The position numbers and the translations under genes were made by a program. A stretch of 6,751 nt of DNA from Chitinophagaceae bacterium (lineage in GTDB: Bacteria > Bacteroidota > Bacteroidia > Chitinophagales > Chitinophagaceae), in assembly GCA_025963615.1 (NCBI GenBank), contig JAOQAL010000262.1, positions 1 through 6,751 of the forward strand. The letters are read 5' to 3'. Below the pieces are notes generated by a model. That model had not been told where the DNA came from. It worked only from the letters and a program-made list of their open reading frames with translations, and made no database searches. Position 1 is the stretch's first letter. Every line of letters begins with the position of its first letter. This document shows positions 1-5,952 of the stretch, in pieces.

Positions 1-768
1 GGCATCCATGCTTAACCGGGCCAGCGTATCGGCTACATTCGCCAACGCCTGGGCTGTAATGCGTTCGGATTTACCTCTTCCCATTTGAGCATACACGACA
101 TTATAATTTAAATCCTCAAAACCTAATAAGGTGGTTGTCAGCTTGCGGTTGATAGGAAATGAAGAACCATAACCTGCTGCGGAACCCAACGGATTTTTAT
201 TGACAACATCGTAAGCGGCTTTTAATGTAATTACATCATCAGCCAGGCTTTCTGCATAAGCGCCAAACCACAAGCCAAAGGAAGAGGGCATGGCCAACTG
301 CAGGTGAGTATAGCCGGGCAATAAATCATTTTTATATTTTTCACTCTGCGCCTGCAGCAAATCAAAAAGGAGTTGAATCGCTTTAACCAATTCTTCCATC
401 TCATTTCTTAAAAAGAGCCTGATATCTACTAATACCTGGTCATTACGGCTGCGGGCAGCGTGGATCTTTTTTCCAACATCACCAAGTTTTTGAGTCAGTA
501 ATAGTTCTACCTGTGAATGGATATCTTCGACACCCGGGTCCATAGCGAATGGTGAATGCTGAATGCGGCTGTAAATATTTTTTAATTCTTTTATCAGAGA
601 ATCTTTTTCTTCTGTTTTTAAGAGACCTACCGTTTCCAACATGGTGACATGAGCCATAGAACCGAGTACATCAAAAGGAGCTAACTGTAAATCAAATTCC
701 CGGTCTTTACCTACGGTAAAAACTTCTACTTCCTGCAGGGATGCTTTATCTTTTTGCCAGAGCTTCAT
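1..768 (-). CDS. argH: Argininosuccinate lyase, N-terminal 256 residues (partial, runs off left edge)
   Basis: ArgH splits argininosuccinate into arginine and fumarate, the last step of the pathway, in the cytoplasm as a homotetramer of the fumarase/aspartase superfamily. I translated the frame codon by codon from the ATG at 768 to base 1 and found no stop. Family landmarks are in order: MKLWQKD at the start, VEDIHSQVE near residues 87-95, the HAARSRNDQ block at about 103-111, PGYTHLQ at about 151-157, and NPLGSAAGYGSSFP at about 192-205. The flexible GSS-x-MPxKxNP signature loop and the C-terminal domain lie beyond the window; the family is usually about 440-460 residues, so a little over half is present. 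The start codon overlaps the argE stop as ATGA, which suggests translational coupling. Nothing seen indicates a broken gene. Confidence 0.96.
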   Translation of the reverse strand, partial: MKLWQKDKASLQEVEVFTVGKDREFDLQLAPFDVLGSMAHVTMLETVGLLKTEEKDSLIKELKNIYSRIQHSPFAMDPGVEDIHSQVELLLTQKLGDVGKKIHAARSRNDQVLVDIRLFLRNEMEELVKAIQLLFDLLQAQSEKYKNDLLPGYTHLQLAMPSSFGLWFGAYAESLADDVITLKAAYDVVNKNPLGSAAGYGSSFPINRKLTTTLLGFEDLNYNVVYAQMGRGKSERITAQALANVADTLARLSMDA

Positions 769-1841
769 AATAATAGTTGGTTTAACAACTGGATATATAA
801 TTCAATTCCTTCCTTTATTTCATGGATATAAATATACTCATCTGCCGTATGGCTTCTTGCGGAATCGCCAGGCCCCATTTTTAACGCGGGAAAATGCATT
901 AAGGCCTTATCAGATGTAGTGGACGATCCGTAACAGGATCTGCCAAGACCGATACCTGCTTTAACTAATGGATGATCCATTGCAATGGAAGAGGAGCGTA
1001 AGCGGATACTCCTGGCTTGTATTTCACTCCGGATATTTGCTTTTATAATTTCCAGGACCTCTTCAAAACTATATAACTCATTAATACGCGTATCTACAAC
1101 AAATTTACATTGGGACGGAATGACATTGTGCGCTTTATTTTCTGTTTCAATAACTGTTACACTCATTTTTACCGGTCCGAGCAGATCGGATACTTTGTCA
1201 AAACTATAATTGCTAAACCAGGAAATATCTTTTATAGCTTTATACAGTGCATTTTCACCTTCTTCTCTTGCTGCGTGACCGGCTTTCCCGTAAGCGATAC
1301 AGTCCAATACCATCAAGCCCTTTTCCGCTACCGCCAACTGCATATGGGTAGGTTCGCCAACAATGCCAACATCAATTTTCTCCATAAGAGGCAGTAAAGC
1401 TTCAATTCCATTGCGGCCGGAAATTTCTTCTTCGGCTGTGGCGGCCATTAACACATTATAGTTTAAATTCTGCCTTTCATAAAAATGAAGAAATGTGGCC
1501 AAAAGAGATACCAGGCTGCCCCCGGCATCATTACTTCCCAGGCCAAATAATTTACCTTCCTTTTCAACAGGAGAAAAAGGATCCAGCGTATATCCCTTAT
1601 TCGGTTTTACGGTATCGTGATGCGAGTTGAGCAGAATCGTTGGTTTAGCGGCATCAAAATATTTATTTCTGGCCCAGATATTATTAAGGTGAGTATGGGC
1701 GTTTACACCCCTGGCTAAGAGAAATTCCAGTATGATAGCCGCCGTTTTTTCTTCCTCTTTACTAAAAGAAGGAGCAGCAATTAATTGTTTTAGCAAACTT
1801 ATTGCGTCAGCTGATAGAATATCCAAATCTTCATTCTTCAT
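765..1841 (-). CDS. argE: M20 family N-acylcitrulline deacylase (ArgE/ArgE'-like; probably desuccinylase or deacetylase)
   Basis: This is a 358-residue zinc-dependent amidohydrolase of peptidase family M20 (ArgE/DapE). The metal-site motifs are all visible: S-H-H-D-T at 73-77 (His74, Asp76), GLGSND at 100-105 (bridging Asp105), TAEEE at 135-139 (Glu138 as general base, Glu139 as ligand), GEPT at 162-165 (Glu163) and SHTADE at 330-335 (His331). Between the catalytic halves is the usual lid/dimerisation domain, roughly 175-285. The position after Asp105 that often carries Lys (D-x-K-G) reads D-A-G-G here. Because the neighbouring carbamoyltransferase acts on N-acylornithine, the likely substrate is N-acylcitrulline rather than N-acetylornithine; this is inferred from context. 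The start at 1841 (ATG-AAG) gives a normal family length. It lies 48 nt after argB, overlaps a tiny upstream ORF, and overlaps argH by 4 nt. DapE or another M20 activity is less likely given the operon. Confidence 0.92.
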   Translation of the reverse strand: MKNEDLDILSADAISLLKQLIAAPSFSKEEEKTAAIILEFLLARGVNAHTHLNNIWARNKYFDAAKPTILLNSHHDTVKPNKGYTLDPFSPVEKEGKLFGLGSNDAGGSLVSLLATFLHFYERQNLNYNVLMAATAEEEISGRNGIEALLPLMEKIDVGIVGEPTHMQLAVAEKGLMVLDCIAYGKAGHAAREEGENALYKAIKDISWFSNYSFDKVSDLLGPVKMSVTVIETENKAHNVIPSQCKFVVDTRINELYSFEEVLEIIKANIRSEIQARSIRLRSSSIAMDHPLVKAGIGLGRSCYGSSTTSDKALMHFPALKMGPGDSARSHTADEYIYIHEIKEGIELYIQLLNQLLL

Positions 1842-1887
1842 CTAAGAAAGCTTTATACCCGGCAACAATTTCGGATAACGGTTGCAT
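1831..1887 (-). CDS. Possible 18-codon mini-ORF bridging argB and argE
   Basis: An ATG begins 2 nt after the argB TAA and opens an 18-codon frame, MQPLSEIVAGYKAFLDEE, that ends in TGA 11 nt inside argE in another frame. It fills the whole argB-argE spacer. It has no arginine codon, so it is not a classical arginine attenuation leader. Its possible role is to carry ribosomes from argB to the argE start (translational coupling); this is inference. It may equally be chance, since one short open frame in 57 nt is not rare. Confidence 0.25.
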   Translation of the reverse strand: MQPLSEIVAGYKAFLDEE

Positions 1888-1889
1888 AT

Positions 1890-2675
1890 TTAATGAATAA
1901 TTATTGTAGTTCCTGTGGTTCCTTCAATCAGTTGGTTCAGACTTTCGGCTTTCCCTATTATAACTTTTTTTACCCCGCTGTTTAATGCTGCAAAAGCATT
2001 ATCAAGTTTGGGTATCATACCTGCGAATATTTTTTGTTCCGACTTTAACTGCTGATAGGAGTCCGGGTTTATTTCCTTAATTACAGTACGATCATCATCC
2101 GCATCCAGCAATACCCCGCTTTTTTCAAAAGAATAGATCAAGGTCACTTCATAATTCCCGCTTAATCCTTTCGCCACTTCCTGTGCAATGGTATCAGCAT
2201 TTGTATTTAATAGTTGTCCTTTACGGTCATGGGTAACCGGCGCCAGGACAATCGTCATATTTTTCTCCAGCAAATCACTGATGAACTCCGTGTTAATTGC
2301 ATCGATGTCACCGGCAAACCCATAATCAATGGCGGGATGTTGACGCTTATGAGCCAGTATCGCATTGCCGTCTGCGCCCGTCAATCCAATAGCATTAACC
2401 CGATGGCCCTGTAATTGCGCTACAATATTTTTATTGATATAACCGGCATATACCATGGTTACTATCTTCAGTGTTTCTCCATCTGTAATGCGACGGCCAT
2501 CCATGAGGGTCTGCTTGATTTCCAGTTTTTCAGCCAGCCTTGTGGCTAACTTACCACCGCCATGCACTAATATTTTTTTGCCGTTGACAGAAGAGAAGTT
2601 CTTTAAAAAAGAAGAAAGCTTTATTTCATCGTCAATGATCTGGCCACCGATTTTTATGATAAACAATCTTTCCAT
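1890..2675 (-). CDS. argB: N-acetylglutamate (or N-succinylglutamate) kinase
   Basis: ArgB phosphorylates the gamma-carboxylate of N-acylglutamate with ATP. The 261-residue protein is a single amino acid kinase fold. Visible motifs are KIGGQ at 8-12 (phosphate-binding Lys8), VHGGGK at 37-42, DGRRIT at 59-64 (substrate-binding Arg62), GLTGADG at 97-103, NTNADT at 157-162 (Asn159 and Asp161 in the active site) and GMIPKLD at 219-225 (catalytic Lys223). Length and start match the short, E. coli-type dimeric enzyme. There is no extra N-terminal helix of the kind found in arginine-inhibited hexameric kinases, so feedback inhibition here is not expected (inference). Whether the acyl group is acetyl or succinyl cannot be read from this protein; the neighbouring carbamoyltransferase favours succinyl. 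The start ATG shares its A with the argF' stop (TGATG), consistent with coupled translation. Confidence 0.95.
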   Translation of the reverse strand: MERLFIIKIGGQIIDDEIKLSSFLKNFSSVNGKKILVHGGGKLATRLAEKLEIKQTLMDGRRITDGETLKIVTMVYAGYINKNIVAQLQGHRVNAIGLTGADGNAILAHKRQHPAIDYGFAGDIDAINTEFISDLLEKNMTIVLAPVTHDRKGQLLNTNADTIAQEVAKGLSGNYEVTLIYSFEKSGVLLDADDDRTVIKEINPDSYQQLKSEQKIFAGMIPKLDNAFAALNSGVKKVIIGKAESLNQLIEGTTGTTIIIH

Positions 2676-3649
2676 CAGGAATTACTTCTAAGAATTTCAG
2701 ATAGAACGGCTTGTGCGGCCCAAACCCTGTTGGCTGCTTCCTGTGTCACCAAACTATCAGAACTGTCCAATATTTCATCACTCAGTTCAACATTTCTTCT
2801 TACAGGAAGGCAATGCATCACTTTCGCCTGATGGGTCAGTTTGAGTTTGTCCCTGGTCAGCATCCAGTCCGGATCATTACAATATATCTTTCCGTAATCA
2901 TTATAAGTGCTCCAGTTTTTTACGTACACAAAATCGGCATCTTTCAATGCTTCATCCTGGTTGTTGGTAATCGTTGCGCCTTTGGTGAATTGTTCATTCA
3001 ATTCGTAGTCTTCCGGATGCGTAATGACAAAATCAGCGTGGCCCCAGGCATTCATCCACTGCGAAAAACTATTTGCAACACATTGGGGTAATGCTTTTAC
3101 ATGCGGAGCCCAGGATAAAACCACTTTGGGTTTGTGGGATATTTTTTTTTGTTTATTGTTTTCCAGGCTTTCTGTAATTGTCATGATATCTGTTAAACTT
3201 TGCAACGGATGCAGGGTAGCACTTTCTAAACTCACCACCGGAATGCCTGCGTACTTAATAAATTGCCTGATATAAAGTTCGCTGTAGTCATCCTCCCGGT
3301 TTTTTAAAGAAGGGAATGTGCGGATAGCAAGAATATCGAAATACTTGCCCATGATGGGGGCTGCATCTTTTACGTGTTCTACCGTGTTGCCACTCATGAT
3401 AGCTTCTTCTTCAAACTCCAGTGCCCAGCCTTCGCTGCCCACATTAAATACAATCGCATCCATGCCCAGGTTTTGTGCTGCTATCTGTGTGCTCAGCCGG
3501 GTACGCATGCTGGGATTCAGGAACAGGCAACCCACTCTTTTACCGGCTCCGGCACTTTTATCTTTAAAAGGCGCGATTTTGTATTCCATCGCTTTTTTTA
3601 CCAAAGCGTTTATGTCCTGTACATCGTTGACAGAAATAAAATTCTTCAT
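2675..3649 (-). CDS. argF': N-succinylornithine carbamoyltransferase (AOTCase/SOTCase family, argF')
   Basis: The enzyme transfers a carbamoyl group from carbamoyl phosphate to N-acylornithine, giving N-acylcitrulline. The 324 residues follow the transcarbamylase fold: carbamoyl-phosphate loop PSMRTR at 46-51, the GWALEFE stretch at 74-80, HPLQS at 147-151, SWAPH at 179-183, HCLPVRRN at 279-286 and EAANRVWA at 304-311. HCLPVRRN and the W-x-x-E loop are typical of the N-acylornithine branch and not of ordinary ornithine carbamoyltransferases. In the TVEH segment, Val90 aligns with Pro90 of the Bacteroides fragilis succinylornithine enzyme and with Glu92 of the Xanthomonas acetylornithine enzyme. 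Published mutants at this site, including Glu-to-Val, turned the acetyl enzyme into a succinyl enzyme, so succinyl preference is predicted. The gene starts 3 nt after argD, overlaps argB by 1 nt and contains an A9 run near codons 167-170. Family assignment is firm; substrate is inferred. Confidence 0.93.
   Translation of the reverse strand: MKNFISVNDVQDINALVKKAMEYKIAPFKDKSAGAGKRVGCLFLNPSMRTRLSTQIAAQNLGMDAIVFNVGSEGWALEFEEEAIMSGNTVEHVKDAAPIMGKYFDILAIRTFPSLKNREDDYSELYIRQFIKYAGIPVVSLESATLHPLQSLTDIMTITESLENNKQKKISHKPKVVLSWAPHVKALPQCVANSFSQWMNAWGHADFVITHPEDYELNEQFTKGATITNNQDEALKDADFVYVKNWSTYNDYGKIYCNDPDWMLTRDKLKLTHQAKVMHCLPVRRNVELSDEILDSSDSLVTQEAANRVWAAQAVLSEILRSNS
3142..3150 (-). repeat. Homopolymer run (A9 in the coding strand) inside argF'
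   Basis: Nine T in a row on the plus strand give A9 in the argF' mRNA, across codons Gln167 to Ile170. The stretch is the Lys-rich loop between the HPLQS motif and the SWAPH motif. Runs of this length can cause polymerase slippage or sequencing length errors; the frame is intact as given. Confidence 0.85.
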
Positions 3650-3652
3650 TCT

Positions 3653-4813
3653 TTAACTAACCGTATTTTCAGATGATATCATGGCATTAATTTCTTCTTT
3701 CAGCGCTTCAATAAAATCTTCGGCATCTCTTCGCTTGAGCGCCAGGGAGGGTAATAAGCGGATAATATTCGGTTTCGCCTCACCCGTAAATGTTTTCTGG
3801 TTCCACAATAAGTTTTTCCGAAGGTCTTTTAGTTCTTCTGTTACATCAAAGCCAATCATTAGCCCCCGGCCTCTGACATTTCGTATCCCCGGTATGGTTT
3901 GCAGCTCATCCCGTAAATATTTACCCGTCATTACCGCATGACCCATCAGTTTTTCTGATTCAATCACTTCCAGGACTGCCAAGGCTGCAGCACAGGCTAA
4001 GTGATTGCCGCCAAACGTAGTTCCCAGCATAAAATGTTTGGGTTTAATATGCGGCGCTACAATGATACCACCAATCGGGAAACCATTGCCCATGCCTTTT
4101 GCCATAGTATAGATGTCGGCATTGGTGCCGCCAAAATCGTGACTGAAAAATTTACCGCTACGGCCATAACCGCATTGAACACTGTCTGCAATATATACTG
4201 CGCCATATTCATCGCACAGGCTACGTATTTTTTTCAAAAAACTTTCATCCGCCACATTGATGCCGCCTACGCCCTGTATGCCTTCAATAATTACAGAAGA
4301 AATCTTTTTGCCATTTTCTTTGAAGCAATCTTCCAGCGCCTGTTCGTCATTAAAAGGCAGGAATATCACGTTGTTAGTTTCATTCACCGGCGCGATATAA
4401 TTTTTATTGTCAGTAACCGATACTGCCAGCGACGTTCTGCCATGAAACGATTTATTGAAAGCGATCACTTTTTTTCTGCCATTATGAAACGAGGCCAGTT
4501 TTAGTGCATTTTCATTTGCTTCGGCGCCGCTGTTACAAAGAAATAGCTGGTAATCTTCTTTACCGGACACTTTTCCTAGTTTTTTGGCGAGCTCCACCTG
4601 TAAAGGGTTGTTGATCGAATTGGAATAGAAAGCGATTTTTTCCAATTGTTCTTCTATCCGTTTTACCCAATGGGGATGACTATGCCCAATACTGATAACA
4701 GCATGACCACCATAGAGATCGAGATACTGCTCACCCTTATCGTCCCACACATAAGAGCCTTTGGCTTTGATAATCGTAATGTCATTAATCGGATACACGT
4801 CGAATAATTTCAT
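3653..4813 (-). CDS. argD: Acetylornithine/succinylornithine aminotransferase (class III, PLP)
   Basis: ArgD moves an amino group from glutamate to N-acylglutamate semialdehyde, giving N-acylornithine. With the start at 4813 (MKLFDVYPIND) it has 386 residues, a normal length for a fold-type I class III aminotransferase. Motifs in this numbering are: NSGAEANE at 94-101 (PLP phosphate), FHGRT at 123-127, EGIQGVGG at 177-184, ADSVQCGYGRSGK at 209-221, with Asp210 facing the pyridine nitrogen, MAKGMGNGFP at 237-246 with Schiff-base Lys239, TTFGGNH at 265-271, and VRGRGLM at 313-319. Many relatives read D-E-[VI]-Q where this protein has D-S-V-Q. An in-frame ATG at 4840 would add MADRFGETI, but that ATG lies at the tip of a GC-rich hairpin, whereas GGAGAG lies 6 nt before the 4813 ATG; the shorter start is therefore preferred. 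The gene is separated from argC by a structured 109-nt spacer. Confidence 0.95.
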   Translation of the reverse strand: MKLFDVYPINDITIIKAKGSYVWDDKGEQYLDLYGGHAVISIGHSHPHWVKRIEEQLEKIAFYSNSINNPLQVELAKKLGKVSGKEDYQLFLCNSGAEANENALKLASFHNGRKKVIAFNKSFHGRTSLAVSVTDNKNYIAPVNETNNVIFLPFNDEQALEDCFKENGKKISSVIIEGIQGVGGINVADESFLKKIRSLCDEYGAVYIADSVQCGYGRSGKFFSHDFGGTNADIYTMAKGMGNGFPIGGIIVAPHIKPKHFMLGTTFGGNHLACAAALAVLEVIESEKLMGHAVMTGKYLRDELQTIPGIRNVRGRGLMIGFDVTEELKDLRKNLLWNQKTFTGEAKPNIIRLLPSLALKRRDAEDFIEALKEEINAMISSENTVS

Positions 4814-4819
4814 AATAGT

Positions 4820-4825
4820 CTCTCC
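4820..4825 (-). promoter_or_regulatory. Ribosome binding site of argD (GGAGAG)
   Basis: GGAGAG lies 6 nt upstream of the ATG at 4813, while the alternative ATG at 4840 has no purine-rich site before it. This decides the argD start. It is the clearest Shine-Dalgarno-like sequence in the window. The six bases are complementary to CTCTCC immediately after the argC stop codon (4917-4922), so the site could be masked by pairing across the spacer. Confidence 0.55.
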
Positions 4826-4828
4826 AAA

Positions 4829-4850
4829 CCTATCCGCCATGGGCGGAAGG
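4829..4850. repeat. Palindrome at the argD 5' side (TCCGCC-ATG-GGCGGA)
   Basis: Arms 4833-4838 and 4842-4847 are perfect 6-base complements around a 3-base loop. CCT at 4829-4831 and AGG at 4848-4850 extend the stem to 9 pairs past one bulged A. In the transcript the upstream in-frame ATG of argD sits at the tip. There is no U run after it in the transcript, so it is not an intrinsic terminator. A dispersed palindromic repeat or a translation-control hairpin are both possible. Confidence 0.6.
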
Positions 4851-4885
4851 CTTTGTCGTTTAAAGTTTAGAAAAATATATTTTAT

Positions 4886-4896
4886 CGGAGACTCCG
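4886..4896. repeat. Short palindrome CGGAG-A-CTCCG in the argC-argD spacer
   Basis: This is an exact 5-base inverted repeat around a single base. The loop is too small for the full stem to close in RNA, so it is more plausible as a DNA palindrome or as part of an alternative pairing with the other CTCC/GGAG segments of the same spacer. An AT-rich stretch (4871-4885) follows it in the direction of transcription. Confidence 0.4.
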
Positions 4897-4905
4897 GTTC
4901 TTCTA

Positions 4906-4917
4906 CGCCTTTTGGCG
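4906..4917. repeat. Small hairpin CGCC-TTTT-GGCG just after the argC stop
   Basis: Arms 4906-4909 and 4914-4917 are perfect complements with a four-base loop, which reads AAAA in the transcript. It begins within 10 nt of the argC TAA. The stem of four GC pairs is short and has no following U run, so I do not call it a terminator. Its 5' part (CTCTCCGCC in RNA) can instead pair with bases near the argD ribosome binding site. Confidence 0.5.
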
Positions 4918-4922
4918 GAGAG

Positions 4923-5939
4923 TTAGAGGGTACTCCCTTTTAATCTCAATCCTGCACATTCATCAAGGCCCATGAATAAATTCATATTCTGCACCGCCTG
5001 CCCACTCGCTCCTTTTAATAAATTGTCAATAGCGGAATGAACAACCAGTTTGCTGCCCAGTTTTTCTAACTGTATCACACATTTATTGGTATTCACTACC
5101 TGCTTCAAAAAAATGGGTTCCCTGCTTATATGCGTAAATGGATGATTGCTGTAAAATTCAGTATACAGTTCAATCAGCTTTTCCAGATCCATATCACAAG
5201 TAAGTTGTGAACTGATAAAAATGCCTCTCGTAAAATCACCACGCCAGGGCACGAAACTGATACCTCCATCGCCTAAAGGCGTATTGGTAAAACTTTGCTG
5301 CAACTGATTGAGCGATTGATAAATTTCATCCAGATGTTGATGCGTTAAAGTTTTATAAGCCTGGATATTATTAGCCCGCCAGCTAAAATGCGAAGTGGAT
5401 GATAAACTCTGGCCAGCACCGGTGGAACCTGTAATTCCCGTAGTATAAATATCCTGTAGTAATCCAGCCTTCGCCAGGGGCAATAATCCGAGTTGTATAG
5501 CCGTGGCAAAACAACCGGGATTAGCAATATTGTCTGCGGATTTGATCTGTTCTTTGTTTAATTCCGGTAAACCATAGATGAAATTACGGCCGGCAGGCTG
5601 CGGGCTATTAGCTAAACGAAAATCATTGGCGAGATCAATGATTTTTATTTTATGGTCAATATTATTTTCAGAAAGAAATTTCTTTGATTCCCCATGTCCC
5701 AGGCATAGAAACAGGACATCCATACTTCCATCCATCAACGGGGTGCTGTCGTTGGTAAACTTTAAATCAGTCTCTCCCAATAAATCCTGGTGAACGGAAG
5801 TTATAGCTTTGCCAGCATTGCTGCGGCTATGAATAAAAGAAATCTCAGTTTGCGGATGATTAATTAATAGCCGTATCAGCTCACCGCCGGTATAGCCGGC
5901 CCCACCAATAATTCCTGTTTTTACAATAACTGACTTCAT
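4923..5939 (-). CDS. argC: N-acetyl-gamma-glutamyl-phosphate reductase (N-acyl form)
   Basis: ArgC reduces N-acylglutamyl phosphate to the semialdehyde with NADPH. From the ATG at 5939 (MKSVIVKTG) the protein has 338 residues, the normal size of the type 1 enzyme. Motifs in that numbering are: the dinucleotide-binding GIIGGAGYTGGEL at 9-21, DLANDFRL at 102-109, the catalytic NPGCFAT at 140-146 with Cys143, GSTGAGQSL at 171-179, a THQH-x-DEI segment at 199-206 supplying the catalytic His, and KGASGQAVQNMNL at 309-321. Two in-frame upstream ATGs (5972 and 5963) would add 11 or 8 residues. They are disfavoured because the Rossmann strand begins right after the 5939 ATG, family members begin close to it, and the 5972 ATG lies in a hairpin loop. 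It follows argG after 110 nt and precedes argD by 109 nt. Confidence 0.95.
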   Translation of the reverse strand: MKSVIVKTGIIGGAGYTGGELIRLLINHPQTEISFIHSRSNAGKAITSVHQDLLGETDLKFTNDSTPLMDGSMDVLFLCLGHGESKKFLSENNIDHKIKIIDLANDFRLANSPQPAGRNFIYGLPELNKEQIKSADNIANPGCFATAIQLGLLPLAKAGLLQDIYTTGITGSTGAGQSLSSTSHFSWRANNIQAYKTLTHQHLDEIYQSLNQLQQSFTNTPLGDGGISFVPWRGDFTRGIFISSQLTCDMDLEKLIELYTEFYSNHPFTHISREPIFLKQVVNTNKCVIQLEKLGSKLVVHSAIDNLLKGASGQAVQNMNLFMGLDECAGLRLKGSTL

Positions 5940-5952
5940 AACTATTAAATAA

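Noticed and set aside
1894..1907. TGAATAATTATT, similar to the E. coli ARG box (TGAAT-WWWW-ATTCA)
   Set aside because: It lies inside the last codons of argB, which encode Ile-Ile-Ile-His, so the AT-rich pattern is explained by coding. The final two positions do not match, and a site here would be in mid-operon.
3318..3676. Plus-strand open frames of about 100-112 codons opposite argF'
   Set aside because: They are antisense shadows of the conserved carbamoyltransferase, overlap one another, and lack recognisable domains.
4001..4504. Plus-strand 167-codon open frame
   Set aside because: It lies entirely antisense to argD, whose protein is well conserved, and its translation matches no family I recognise.
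4871..4885. AT-rich stretch (AAAATATATTTT) in the argC-argD spacer as a promoter
   Set aside because: It resembles the Bacteroidetes -7 element TAnnTTTG only loosely, and no -33 TTTG is found at the right distance.
4906..4922. Intrinsic terminator after argC
   Set aside because: The stem is only four pairs and is not followed by a U run in the transcript, and argD, which is needed for the same pathway, follows directly.
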